Origin: Mikania micrantha
Lineage: Eukaryota > Streptophyta > Magnoliopsida > Asterales > Asteraceae
Assembly: GCA_009363875.1 (NCBI GenBank)
Contig: CM018694.1
Coordinates: 30,141,415 to 30,205,414 of the forward strand
DNA length: 64,000 nt
Direction of reading: 5' to 3'
This document shows, piece after piece, positions 31,686 through 44,140 of this stretch. The notes beneath the pieces are model-generated. The model had not been told where the DNA came from, ran no database searches, and saw nothing but the letters and a program-made list of their open reading frames with translations. Each line of letters starts with the position of its first letter. Position 1 is the first letter of the stretch. The position numbers were made by a program, and so were the translations under genes.

Positions 31686-34280
31686 TGTCACACCCACAAA
31701 TTTCAACTAACGGAATCATACCGTTTGAGACGTGACAAACCAGGATCTCAGATCATTAGACATAACGAAGACCTCTATATGCTTTTCAAACATAACTTTG
31801 GTCTAAACTGTAATATCAAAGTTTTCAAAGTTTGCGGAAGCGTTTTAAGGCAATAATAAACGTAACGGTTTGTAAAATGTAAATTACAACTCAAGGTCTT
31901 AAATATTCAAATCCAATAACAACTGTAATGTAAAACATGCATGAGACTCGATCTCCTAGTCCATGCTTGCTTGTTCGTGTACCTTAGCGTCCTGAGAAAA
32001 CATGTAAATCAAGTCAACACAAAGGTTGGTGCATACACAGGTTTGTTTGATCACAAATGTTTAAAACAACTTTTCGAAATGAAATGTTTGTAGATAACAT
32101 AATCACACATGCATAGTCATGATAGCTAGTCATTTGTACTATTTACATAAGCGGTTGACACCGAAGCTGACTGTTAGAGTGTTGTTTGCCTTTCCACTAT
32201 TGTCTAGCACAAACAATAGTAATGTTTGAATTGGCTAGTCAAACACTTGCGTAGACCTACAATCTACCAAGTGAGGTTCGTCAAACCTAATAGATCTATT
32301 TCCAAGTACCATGCTTTGCACTACGGCAAACTAAACGGTTCGATATGTAAGGACTTGTAATGCTATGTTCGCACTTAATGTAAACAACTAACTCATGCAA
32401 GTGATATGTATCTAAAATGTTTGTTGCACATGTTTTCTCCCCCAAAACAGCTAAAATAAGAAAAGCGGCCGTGTACGAACCTTTGATAGCAAACATAATG
32501 ATCAACACACGTGGAATCGCGTAGATAATCCTCTACGAAGAATCTGTGTTTAAACAATAACGTTGTGTTATTCGGGATGTCATTTTGTGTGTGAAATCAC
32601 ATACGTGTCAACACACGTATGTTAGAGTGTTAGAAATATGCATATATGAATACGCGTGACTTTAAAATCGTTTAATTTAATCATATAATCGTATACGATT
32701 TTATTTAAATAAGCGTAACTATACGCAATTATGTTTTCAGGTTAAAATATAAATTTTATTATTTTATATTGTTCGGGATCCCGTTAGGGTTCCAACGCAA
32801 CTTGAACGAGTTGCAACGAAGGTAAAACGAAGAAGTTACGAGTAAAACACCAAAATAGTTATAATTATCCAAAATAGGTGGAGCCCGGGTTCGAACCCGC
32901 GACCTCCAACCCCAAACACCCACACTCTACCATATCAGCCCACCGAATATTTGCAACAGAAAGCCCAATTTGATTGTTTTATGCCTAACCAGCCCGGTTC
33001 CCTCTTGTTTATCTTATTTCGAATCTAATACCATCCAAGACCAAAAATTCGAACTCGATCAAACCCATAATCATGGGGCTATGTTTCTAAAGACCCAAAC
33101 GAGTTTAAACATGTTCTTAATTTGATAATTAATCAATTCAGAACTCCATAATGTGATGAAAAAGGTTCGAACTTGCGTATGAAAACCCATCATCCACTCT
33201 GTATCAAATTCGTATCAGTTAACTTGAAAAATCATAGGGTTTTTATTGAACATTGAATTTCGAAACTTTTTGTATATATTGATTTGTTTTTCATACTCTT
33301 TTGCATCCGAAACCCCATTTCGTTTTAACCCATAAGCCCTAGAAATCGAAATCTAACAATTCGTTTTTGTTTCACAAAATTAGTATAGGGTTATTATTAA
33401 TCGGGGTTTTCTGAAGCTAAAAGTACCATTTGATTAGATTTTTAAACACCTCTAGAACGAAACTCCCAAAACCGTTTCAATAAGAAACCCTAGAACTTGA
33501 AATCATAGAATTCATTCTTGTTTTCTGAAATTGATACATGGTTTTCGATCAAACATGAATTTCGAAATTGTCTGTGCTGTTTAATTTGATTAACAAATTC
33601 ATTTGATACGAAACCCCCAAATCGTTTTGTTTAATGAATCCTAGAACTCGAATTCATATGATTCGATGTTATAGATCAAAATTAGTATATGGTTATCCTT
33701 AGTCGGCCACTTTAGGTTGTTTAGGATTAATCACTTACTTGATTTGATGTCGGATTGAAGTAGCTCGATTACAAGCTTGTGGTTCGGACGACTCACGATC
33801 GAGGTATTCTTTCTGTGGCTTCTCAGATTGAATTGACTTGTGCTAATCCCTCTAAGGGTGCCGATTGATGCTCTGGAGTGTTCAATTTGTGATGTTGAAG
33901 TCGAATTATGAGAATTCTAATATCATTGATGACGGTTTCGACTTTTGCACTACCAATTGAGTTTAATTCGCTGATAAATTGTTCCAATAACGTATGATAA
34001 TTACTTATAATCATATTCATGACGATTATTGAAATTTAATTTGATTAACTTCTGGATTTTAATGCTAATTCGAATTTTTATTTGATTTTTAAGTAAATTT
34101 TGACTCTTAAAAGGCAAAATTGTGTATTTTCTTTAATTGCATGTTAAATTCTTACTATTCAAGTGTTTGTTCACTTGTTTTGTTCTATTCTAACCCTTGT
34201 AGTTTGTTTTTGTTAAATTTCTTATGATTTCGGTTATTTTTGGATTAACAGTGTTAATCCGGAAATGTCGGATTGTCACA
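31686..34280 (-). repeat. 3' LTR of G4 (left side)
   Basis: 2595 bp, minus-strand TGTGACAATCC to GGGTGTGACA. Contains a tRNA-like segment (32877-32944). The open frames 32296-32508 and 33823-34020 recur in the other LTR and have no recognisable product. Confidence 0.93.
32877..32944 (-). other. tRNA-like segment in G4 LTR (copy 1)
   Basis: On the minus strand 68 nt start GGTGGGC and end CTCCACC (6 of 7 possible acceptor pairs), with GGTAGAG after a degenerate box A and an exact box B GGTTCGAACCC. The T-stem is imperfect, so it is a tRNA-derived relic or SINE piece and not a functional tRNA gene. Confidence 0.5.
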
Positions 34281-34296
34281 TCATCCCCTTGTTAAA
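34281..34296 (-). other. Polypurine tract of G4
   Basis: Minus-strand AACAAGGGGATGA directly before TGTGACAATCC. A near copy (AACAAGGGGATGACG) lies at about 34754-34770. Confidence 0.85.
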
Positions 34297-34788
34297 GGAA
34301 TTTTCGTCCCGAAAATTAGTTAATTTTAAAAGTAGTTAGGAAACTACTTGCGAGTTCAGATGTACGTGTTAGCATGATGTCTGATCATTTTGTGTGCTTG
34401 TGTGTACTCACACACATGGTTCGATGTTTGCAGCATCACAGCTAAGTGTGATCGTTATATGTAACTGTTTGCGTGCACACCAGTTAGTACACCTAACTGT
34501 GACTGTTTGTGTTTCATCATACTGTGGTGTGTAACCTTGCACCTAGTGAATGTTCGCAACTGTTTGTACTATGTAACCTCGTACATAGCAAATGTTTGAA
34601 ACTAATCATGTATGTACTACCATGACCTGTAACATATGAAATGTAGCACATAAAATGTTGTAATGTAGCACACATGTTTATAACAAAACCAATTGTATAA
34701 AATGTTTGTGCTTACAGTTTGAAATCTGAAGTGTTGAAGTGTGAAGCATCACGTCATCCCCTTGTTGAAGGAAATTTCGTCCCGAAAT
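34297..34788 (-). other. G4 3' untranslated spacer with duplicated polypurine region
   Basis: Between pol stop and PPT. The block GGGACGAAAWTTCC...AACAAGGGGATGA appears at both ends of this spacer, about 470 bp apart. The interior has degenerate GTGTAACCTYGYAC-like repeats and no gene. Confidence 0.7.
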
Positions 34789-36390
34789 TTAACGTGCCTT
34801 CACAGTGTTTGCAGTTGTTGTTTTGAACAGATGAGGATACTTCTTCATCATTTGATCTTCCCTTTCCCATGTGAATTCAGGTCCACGTCTTGAATTCCAC
34901 CGGACTTTGACTATCGGAATCTTACTTTGTTTGAGCTATTTGACCTCCCGGTCCATGATTTCAACTGGTTCTTCAACGAATCGTAACTGTTCGTCCACTT
35001 GTATTTCCTCAAGTGGTACAATCAATGTCTCATCAGAAAGACATTTCTTTAAGTTCGAAACGTGAAAGAAATCATGAACTCCGCTGAGTTCATCCGGTAG
35101 TTGAAGTTGATACGCAACCGGACCAATCCTTTTCAGGATCTCAAAAGGTCCTACGTAACGTGGGCTAAGCTTCCCGCGCTTGCCGAATCATATCACACCT
35201 TTCCAAGGTGATACCTTTAGAAGAAATCGGTCTCCTACTTGAAATTCCAATGGCTTAGGACGTTTGTCAGCATAACTCTTTTGTCGATCCCGAGCCGCTG
35301 CCATACGGTTCCGGATTTGAATTATCTTCTCTGTCGTTTCGTGCACTAGTTCAGGACCTGTAATCTGACTGTCACCAATTTCATCCCAGCAAACCGGTGA
35401 ACGACATTTGCGACCGTATAAAGCTTCAAACGGTGCTGCCTGAATACTTGTATGATAACTGTTGTTGTAAGAGAATTCCACTAACGATAAGTGGTTTTCC
35501 CAGCTGTCACCAAAATCAATGACACAAGCTCGTAACATATCCTCGAGCGTTTGGATTGTAAGTTCACTGTGACCGTCAGTTTGTGGATGATAGGCAGTAC
35601 TCATGTCTAAACGAGTTCCCAATGACTTATGGAGAGATTTCCAAAAGTTTGAAGTGAATCGGGCATCGCGATCTGATATGATAGAGATTGGCACGCCATG
35701 CCGCGCTACCACTTCCTTGATGTAAATACGAGTCAGTTTCTCCATTTTGTCAGTTTCTTTAATTGCCAAGAAATGTGCAGATTTTGTTAATCGGTCAACA
35801 ATTACCCATATCGTATCACAACCACTTGGTGTACGGGGTAACTTAGTAATGAAATCCATCGAAATATGTTCCCATTTCCACATCGGTATTTCTGGTTGTT
35901 GCAGTAAACCAGATGGTTTTTGATATTCAACTTTGACTTTAGAACAAGTCAAACACTTGCTAACGTACTTAGCAATGTCAACTTTCATGTGAGGCCACCA
36001 ATACAGTGCCTTTAAGTCATGATACATCTTGTCTGATCCCGGATGGACTGAATATCTGGACTTGTGCGCTTCATCCATCACGAGTTTTCTTAAACCCCCA
36101 TACAAAGGTATCCAAAGTCGATTAATGAAATAATGAGTTCCATCAGACTTAACATCCAATTGTTTTTCCATTCCCCGTAAGGATTCCTGTTCCAAGTTAT
36201 CCTTTTCTAAGGCTGGAAGCTGAGCACTGCGTACCTTGTCAGGTAAGTCAGTATGTATCGTCATCATAAGTGCGCGAACCCGTCTTGTCGATCTTGTGCC
36301 CTTTCTGCTTAGAGCATCAGCTACCACATTAGCTTTTCCCGGATGGTACTTGATTGCGCATTCGTAGTCATTCAACAGCTCGACACATTG
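34789..36390 (-). pseudogene. pol: G4 integrase with chromo-like end
   Basis: Starts after a TGA (36391-36393) with the RNase H tail (KYHPGKANVVADALSRK). HHCC finger (HKSRYSVHPGSDK...CLTCSKVK), catalytic MDFITKLP, ISDRDARF and the TDGHSELTIQTLED block are present. Then ALYGRKCRSP, a TGA at 35188-35190, the RFGKRGKLSPRYVGPF and FHVSNLKKCL blocks, a TAG at 34936-34938 and the VRWNSRRGPEFTWERE end. Natural stop at 34789-34791. Except for those stops the integrase is well kept. Confidence 0.93.
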
Positions 36391-37048
36391 TCACTGTCTC
36401 ATATTGAGTTCCATCTGATCAAAGATATGTTGCAAACTCTTATGATCAGTGTAAACGGTAAACTTGGTTCCATATAAATAATGCCTCCAGATTTTCAAAG
36501 TAAATACCATTGCCCCTAACTTCAAGTCATGGGTTGTGTAATTCTTTTCATGTGGCCGTAGCTGCCTTGAAGCGTAAGCAATCACCTTATCACGTTGCAT
36601 CAACACACATCCCAAACCCTGTGCAGATGCATCACAATATACCACAAAGTCTTCCGTCCCTTCCGGTAAGGACAGAATCGGTGCACTGCAGAGTTTCTGT
36701 TTCAATAGCTGGAATGTAGCTTCCTGTTTATCCGTCCAGTTATACTTCGTTCCTTTGTGAGTAAGAGCTGTAAGTGGTTGAGCGATCTTTGAGAAACCTT
36801 CAATGAATCGTCGATAATAACCTGCCAAACCAAGGAATTTCGTACCTCGGTAGGGGTCTTTGGTGCTTCCCAATTCTTAATTGCTTCAATTTTTGATGGA
36901 TCAACATGTATGCCCTTTTCATTCACTATATGACCCAAGAATTGAACTTCTCGCATCCAGAAGTCACATTTCGAGAACTTAGCATACAATTGTTCTGTTT
37001 CAGTAATTCTAAGAGCAATCGAAGATGTTCAGCATGCTCCTCCTCAGT
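36391..37048 (-). pseudogene. pol: G4 RT end and RNase H
   Basis: Follows the TAG at 37049. The frame carrying FSKCDFWMREVQFLGHIVNEKG shifts near 36840-36875 to the frame carrying FLGLAGYYRRFIEGFSK and then RNase H (VVYCDASAQGLGCVLMQ, ASRQLRPHEKNYTTHDLKLGA, TDHKSLQHIF). Another break is near 36990-37020. Ends at TGA 36391-36393. Confidence 0.9.
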
Positions 37049-38230
37049 CTAAGAATAGATGAGAATGTCATCAATGAAAACAATGACAAACTTATCAAGA
37101 TAAGGTTTGCAAACTCGATTCATGAGATCCATGAATACTACTTGAGCGTTTGTCAACCTGAAAGGCATGACCAAGAACTCATAATGGCCATAACGCGTTC
37201 TGAATGTTGTCTTTGGAATATCTTCCTCTTGGACTCTGAGTTGATGGTAACCCGATCTGAGACCAATCTTCGAGTAGTAACTCGAACCTTGCAACTGATC
37301 GAACAGATCGTCAATTCTAGGTAAAGGATACCGGTTTTTGATGGTAACCTTGTTAAGTTCCCGATAATCGATACACATACGGAAAGTCCCGTCCTTTTTC
37401 TTAACAAATAAGACTGGAGCTCCCCATGGTGAAAAACTAGGTCGTATAAAACCCTTATCCAATAACTCTTGCAGTTGTGTAGATAACTCTTGCATTTCGA
37501 ACGATGCAAGTCGATAAGGCGCCCTATCTATCGGTGCTGCGTCTGGTGTAAGGTCGATTTGAAATTCCACTTGTCTGATAGGCGGTAATCCTGGTAGGTC
37601 TTCTGGAAACACTTCAGGAAATTCACAAACTACTGGGATGTCTTCGATCTTCTTCTCAGCTACCGGCTTCTCACTTATAAGTGCTATAACTGCTGTATGA
37701 CCTTTACGCAGACATTTGTGTGCCTTCATACAAAATATGAGACACAGTGGCGTACTGCTCTTCTCACCTTGTACATACAGTGTCTCTCCATGTGAAAGAG
37801 GTATACGGACGATCTTTTCATCGCATACTATTTCAGCCTGGTGTTTGGACAACCAGACCATGCCAATGACTACATAAAAACTGCCTAACGTGATAGGCAT
37901 AAGGTCAATTTCTAGTGTTTGACCCATCAAATCAAGGATACATCCTTTAAGGATATGTTCTACTACAATTAACTTGCCATCAGCTAGTTCTACAGTGTAT
38001 GGGTTTTCTAAGGCAGTAGGACTAATATTTAGCAACTTAGAAAATGTACTAGATATAAAACTCCGGTCTGCACCAGTATCAAATACCATAGAGGCATAAT
38101 GATTATTCAAGAGGAACGTACCCGTAACGATGTTGGGATCCTCCCGTGCTTGACGTCCTCCAATCACAAACGCCCTGCCCCTAGCACCATTGTTGTTGTT
38201 ACTATTGTTGTTGTTGGTGCCGTTGCCGTT
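37049..38230 (-). pseudogene. pol: G4 protease and RT with lost motif A aspartate
   Basis: Protease FDTGADRSFIS is intact. RT has DKGFIRPSFSPWGAP, KKDGTFRMCIDYREL and FIDDILIYS (the two aspartates are kept), but motif A reads YSKIGLRSGY: the catalytic Asp is Gly (codon GGT, about 37270). Other odd changes: GMVWLS instead of the usual GMDWLS and MPFRLTNAQ in the fingers/palm block. A TAG at 37049-37051 ends the frame just after the catalytic box. Confidence 0.93.
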
Positions 38231-39335
38231 ACCGTTGCCATTTGCATCATTAGTCCCGCCCTTCTTAAGTTGTGGGCAATCCTTTTTGAAATGCCCCTGC
38301 TTACCACACTCATAACACCCCTTTTGAGTGTTGTTATGGTTGTTGTTCTGATTGTTGGAATTGTTTTGTAGTTACCCACGATAGTCTTTAGCTGCATGCC
38401 CTGCTTTACCACACCGTTGGCACCTATACTTATCATACTGATTCCCAACATGATGGGATCCACACTTGTTGCACTTTGGGTATTTACCAACATACCCCCC
38501 CAGATGACTGCTGACCACTGTTTGAATTGTGATAAGTCTTGTTTGAATCCTGCTTGCGGTTCTGCTGAAACGATTGTTGGTTGAAATTCTTGGAGTTGTT
38601 GCCTTCCCACTTCCGCTTGTGGTCTCCCACCTTAGTAGTTGTTGTTCGTTTAGGCAGAGTTCCTTGTAGCACTGCCTGATCAGTCAGTTGATGCGCCAAC
38701 CGAACATCTTGTTGAATAGTTGTGGGATTTGCAGAAGTGACTAACCCCTGGATCTGAGGCACTAATCCCCCAATGTACCTCTCAATCCACTTGTTCGGTG
38801 GATTAGCCATGTGTGGTAGGAGTCTGGCTAATTGCTGTGACCGAGTAGTGTACTCCTCGATGTTAGACCCCTCCATCTTTAGATGCCAATACTCATCTTC
38901 CAGCTTTTGTATTTCACTGCGAGGGCAATACTCCTCTTGCAGTAATGTCTTGAAACCATTCCAAGTTAGGGCATTGGCCTCACCCAATCCCAGTGTTTGA
39001 ACGTTGGAGTTCCACCAGGTCAATGCTGGACCCTCCAAAGTTCCAGTAGCGTACTTAACTTTACTCCCTTCAGGACAGTTGCACATCTCAAACACTGATT
39101 CTGCCTTTTCAATCCATCGTAGGATTCCTATGGCCCCTTCCGATCCTTTGAAATTATGAGGTTTGCAGTCCAAGAACGCCTTGAACATGCACACCTGTGG
39201 GTTCACCAATCCCCCTGCTGGACCTTGTGGTCCTGTCGTGTGTGTCTGGGTGTAGTTCGTGATAGCCTTCGTGACCCTGTTATTGATCAGCTCATTGAGC
39301 TCAGCAACTGTCATACTTACGTTCTCTCCGGCCAT
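38231..39335 (-). pseudogene. gag: G4 gag
   Basis: ATG 39335 (MAGENVSMTVAELNELI). Capsid region has FLDCKPHNFKGSEGAIGILRWIEK and LTWWNSNVQTLG. A seven-C run (about 38495-38501, G on the coding strand) shifts the frame before the zinc motifs; a further TAA lies near 38372. Knuckles: CQRCGKAGHAAKDY, in which the last Cys is Tyr, and canonical CYECGKQGHFKKDC (about 38275-38316). An Asn/Gly-rich linker leads into protease. Confidence 0.9.
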
Positions 39336-39553
39336 TATCTTCACATTTACAATATACGTAATGAGATTACATAATCACCATTCATGCATATGCAAACACA
39401 ACAATCAATCATTGTTATCGAAATACTAGTTCTCATAAAGATAATTTCTTTTCATTAATTGTAGGTAATCAACTAAACATGATATTTTATTTGTTATGAG
39501 TACATCCCACTCATATAGGTTTATTAACTGAAAAATAAATAACATAAAAATAT
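39336..39553 (-). other. G4 spacer between pre-gag ORF and gag
   Basis: About 220 bp of AT-rich sequence with no gene; shorter than the same spacer in E2. Confidence 0.5.
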
Positions 39554-40303
39554 CTAAGCTCCACCATTTGGTGGTGCAACACTAGGAGATGAATCAGCCT
39601 GCTCTGGTGGACCACCCCCTGCACCGTGATCATACTGTATATGTTCGGTGACAAGTGTCAATGCCTGCTTAGCCAAATCCCCAACTATGTTGGTTCCATC
39701 TATAACCGCATTAGATAGTGCAATGGCCTCTTCGGCCCTTGCCTCGGCCATAGTTGCACGTAATTCCGTCTTTTGTTGTCGTGCCTCGACCATAGTTGCA
39801 CGAAATTCAGCATCTTGCAGTCGGTCGGTGAGCTCAACGATAGCATTTAGCATCATCTCCACATCTTCCACCAGATTCTCATGTAACTCGTCTGTACGAG
39901 TTAGCTCCTCCTTAAGACTCCTCCATTTCTCCATAATCCAGTTGTTGCTTTCTAACAATCCTGTGATTGCCCCTGCTGCCTGGCGCATATTACGGATCTC
40001 TCGATCCATACGTGCCACAAATGCAGCAAACGATTGCTCTAGCGAATACCCTAGAGCCGGTAATGTCCAAATGCCAGTAGTAGAGGTAGTAGTGGGTGGT
40101 GGAGGCACTCTCTCCTCGCGTACCCAGCTACGGATAAGATCAGGGAACCATTGCCGATAATGGCTGCTCCTTCAAGGTCTAATGTGAATATCCTCACCAT
40201 AGTGGATAGTATCATCCACTGGCTCCAACCTCCTTTTCTTATATGCCTGGACTTCCACAGCTTGTGGCTCCTCATCATGAATACGCTTAGACGATGATGC
40301 CAT
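39554..40303 (-). pseudogene. G4 pre-gag coiled-coil ORF with one stop
   Basis: From ATG 40303 (MASSSKRIHDEEPQAVEVQ, then a KKRR patch) to the stop at 39554-39556, 249 codons with one in-frame TGA (40172-40174). The second half is strongly helical (EKWRSLKEELTRTDELHENL...VELTDRLQDAE) and holds an internal repeat RATMVEAR.../RATMAEAR.... The tail is Gly/Pro-rich. It lies between PBS and gag, as in E2. Basic patch plus coiled coil suggest a nucleic-acid-binding or particle-associated protein, which is inference. Confidence 0.65.
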
Positions 40304-40424
40304 ATCTGTTACACAACACTTATGTATAAATACTAAGCAAAAATCAGTTGTGTAAACAAGTGTCTAATGTCTAACAATTATAGTCTAAGTCTACCAATGC
40401 AAACTTAGTTCGCTATAACCAATG

Positions 40425-40436
40425 TCTCTGATACCA
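40425..40436 (-). other. Primer binding site of G4
   Basis: Minus-strand TGGTATCAGAGA, one mismatch at the last base to the initiator tRNA-Met complement, three bases inside the LTR end. Confidence 0.85.
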
Positions 40437-40439
40437 ATC

Positions 40440-43033
40440 TGTCACACCCCCAAATTTCAACTAACGAAATCATACCGTTTGGGACGTGACAAACCAGGAT
40501 CTCAGATCATTAGATATAATGAAGACCTCTATATGCTTTTCAAACATAACTTTGGTCTAAACTGTAATATCAAAGTTTTCAAAGTTTGCGGAAGCGTTTT
40601 AAAACAATAATAAACGTAACGGTTTATAAAATGTAAATTACAACTCAAGGTCTTAAATATTCAAATCCAATAACAACTGTAATGTAAAATATGCATGAGA
40701 CTCGATCTCCTAGTCCATGCTTGCTTGTTCGTGTACCTTAGCGTCCTGAGAAAACATGTAAATCAAGTCAACACAAAGGTTGGTGCATACACAGGTTTGT
40801 TTGATCATAAATGTTTAAAACAACTTTTCGAAATGAAATGTTTGCAGATAACATAATCACACATGCATAGTCATGATAGCTAGTCATTTGTACTATTTAC
40901 ATAAGCGGTCGACACCGAAGCTGACTTTTAGAGTGTTGTTTGCCTTTCCACTATTGTCTAGCACAAACAATAGTAATGTTTGAATTGGCTAGTCAAACAC
41001 TTGCGTAGACCTACAATCTACCAAGTGAGGTTTGTCAAACCTATTAGATCTATTTCCAACTACCACGCTTTGCACTACGCAAACTAAACGGTTCGATATG
41101 TAAGGACTTGTAATGCTATGTTCGCACTTAATGTAAACAGCTAACTCATGCAAATGATATGTATCTAAAATGTTTGTTGCACATGTTTTCTCCCCCAAAA
41201 CAGCTAAAATAAGAAAAGGGGTCATGTACGCACCTTTGATGGCAAACAGAATGATCAACACACGTGGAATCGCGTAGATAATCCTCTACGAAAAAACTGT
41301 GTTTAAACAATAATGTTGCGTTATTCGGGATGTCATTTTGTGTGTGAAATCACATACATGTCAACACACGCATGTTAGAGTGTTAGAAATGTGCATATAT
41401 GAATACGCGTGACTTTAAAATCGTTTAATTTAATCATATAATCGTATACGATTTTATTTAAATAAGCGTAACTATACGCAGTTATGTTTTCGGGTTAAAA
41501 TATAAATTTTATTATTTTATATTGTTCGGGATCCGGTTATGGTTCCAACGCAACTTGAACGAGTCGAAACGGAGGTAAAACGAAGAAGTTACGAGTAAAA
41601 CACCAAAATAGTTTTAATTATCAAAAATAGGTGGAGCCCGGGTTCGAACCCGCGACCTCCAACCCCAAACACCCACACTCTACCATATCAGCCCACCGAA
41701 CATTTGCAACAGAAAGCCCAATTTAATTGTTTTATGTGTAACCAGCCCGGTTCCCTCTTGTTTATCTTATTTCGAACCTAATACCATCCAAGACCCAAAA
41801 TTCGAACTCGATCAAACCCATAATCATGGGGCTATGTTTCTAAAGACCCAAACGAGTTTAAACATGTTCTTAATTTGATAATTAATCAATTCAGAACTCC
41901 ATAAAGTGATGAAAAAGGTTCGAACTAGCGTATGAAAACCCATCATCCACTCTGTATCAAATTCGTATCAGTTAACTTGAAAAATCATAGGGTTTTTATT
42001 GAACATTGAATTTCGAAACTTTCTGTATATATTGATTTGTTTTTCATACTCTTTTGCATCCGAAACCCCATTTCGTTTTAACCCATAAGCCCTAGAAATC
42101 GAAATCTAACAATTCGTTTTTGTTTCACAAAATTAGTATAGGGTTATTATTAATCTGGGTTTTCTGAAGCTAAAAGTACCATTTGATTAGATTTTTAAAC
42201 ACCTCTAGACCGAAACTCCCAAAACCGTTTCAATAAGAAACCCTAGAACTTGAAACCATAGAATTCGTTCTTGTTTTCTGAAATTGATACATGGTTTTCG
42301 ATCAAACATGAATTTCGAAGTTGTCTGTGGTGTTTAATTTGATTAACAAATTCATTTGATACGAAACCCCCAAATCGTTTTGTTTAATGAACCCTAGAAC
42401 TCAAATTCATATGATTCGATGTTATAGATAAAAATTAGTATATGGTTATCCTTAGTCGGCCACTTTAGGTTGTTTAGGAGTAATCACTTACTTGATTTGA
42501 TGTCGGATTGAAGTAGCTCGATTACAAGCTTGTGGTTCGGCTGACTCACGATCTAGGTATTCTTTCTATGGCTTCTCAGATTGAATTGACTTGTGCTAAT
42601 CCCTCTGAGGGTGCCGATTGATGCTCTGGAGTGTTCAATTTGTGATGTTGAAGTCGAATTATGAGAGTTCTAATATCATAGATGATGGTTTCGACTTTTG
42701 CACTACTAATTGAGTTTAATTCGCTGATAAATTGTTCCAATAACGTATGATAATTACTTATAATCATATTCATGACGATTATTGAAATTTAATTCGATTA
42801 ACTTCTAGATTTTAATGCTAATTCGAATTTTTATTTGATTTTTAAGTAAATTTTGACTCTTAAAAGTAAAAATTGTGTATTTTCTTTAATTGCATGTTAA
42901 ATTCTTACTATTCAAGTGTTTGTACACTTGTTTTGTTCTATTCTAACCCTTGTAGTTTGTTTTTGTTTGATTTCGTATTATTTCGGTTATTTTTGGATTA
43001 GCGGTGTGAATCCTGAAATGTCGGATTGTCACA
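40440..43033 (-). repeat. 5' LTR of G4 (right side)
   Basis: 2594 bp matching 31686-34280. After its end come AATTT (43034-43038, TSD) and the resumed E2 RT. Confidence 0.93.
41630..41697 (-). other. tRNA-like segment in G4 LTR (copy 2)
   Basis: Same 68-nt segment as 32877-32944, with box B GGTTCGAACCC and the GGTAGAG motif unchanged. Confidence 0.5.
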
Positions 43034-43080
43034 AATTTCTTGGGCACGTAATGAATGAAAACGGTATTCAAGTAGATCCC
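43034..43080 (+). pseudogene. pol: E2 RT continuation (short)
   Basis: After the AATTT duplication, FLGHVMNENGIQVDP continues E2 RT exactly where G4 broke it. T3 begins at 43081. Confidence 0.88.
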
Positions 43081-44140
43081 TGTAACATCAGTGTCGGAAT
43101 CGTACCGGAAGAGTGATCTCAACAGTGCCATGAACATAAATCAGGTACGAACTATACATGTTTCATTTTATGTCATGTTTATATCATATATCATTATCAT
43201 TTTATGTTATCAAACAAAAGACTTAGAATCCTTTCAGGGAAACAGAACTCAGAAAACATGGATCATCAGTCAGATAATTATCTGGCAATACAGAACCATC
43301 ATATGATTAAGTGTTAAGATTTATTATGTATAAACGTATGTGAGGCCTTACAGAACAAAATAACACGGATGTAGTTATGTGAATGCTAAATCGACGGATT
43401 ATTCGTATAGGTGACGATCTGTACGAAGAAATCTTGAAGATATCCGATAATTAGAAAACAACATTGAAAAGTATAGTTATCGCCGAGTTCGTACGGGTGA
43501 CGATTCGAACGAATACGCGCGACGACTGTACGATTAGATTTTAAACAGCAAATTTAATATTTTTGAAAATTTAAAAATAAAAAGAAGATATTTAGTTAAT
43601 TTACTAGGAATAACCACCTAAAATAACTTTTCAAGTTCTTGTTTTAAATCTGAGTCGTTTCGTTACGAAAACCACGAAGAACCGACGTTTCTACGCGAAA
43701 CCGAGCGAGACCGATCATACCCGTTTTATTTGAATCATTTAATGTGGTTCTTCAATGCCACAACCACCTCCACCAAGCTAATCTTATTCCCAAATTCGTC
43801 CTAATCTCTCTCTAGAAATTTTCTCTACCTTCTCTCTAGAAGATCACAATCAATTCTCAACCATTTCAAGCATTCTTGGTGTCAAAACGACCATCTCATC
43901 ACGTAGATCACGAGAGTACAAGGGATCTAAGCTTCCATCCACCAATTTCGAGGTAAATTTCAACTTTATTTCGGTTTATAGGGTAAATCACGATTCTTGT
44001 AGTTATTATTGTTATAACAGGTTTTAAACACTTAGAAATCTTGAAATAAGCCATGGTAAACAACTAGAAAGCCCTAGGAATGGATATGTAACAGGCAGAA
44101 GTGATGGAGAAGATGATGAATAGTGGGATTTCAAGGGTGC

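Larger units (their letters stand above)
31686..43033 (-). mobile_element. G4: complete but mutated Tekay-like gypsy element
   Basis: 11.3 kb with LTRs at 31686-34280 and 40440-43033, TSD AATTT, PBS and polypurine tract. Minus-strand order: pre-gag ORF, gag, protease, RT, RNase H, integrase with chromo-like end. LTRs look about 95-97% identical by eye, so it is older than SIR. It is inserted in the RT of E2. Confidence 0.95.

Noticed and set aside
32877..32944. Functional tRNA gene
   Set aside because: T-stem mismatches and no convincing anticodon arm; kept only as tRNA-like.
43091..43306. Open frame at T3 LTR start (also 56691-56906)
   Set aside because: Same frame in both LTRs starts a few bases into the LTR; no known product and it follows the LTR ends.
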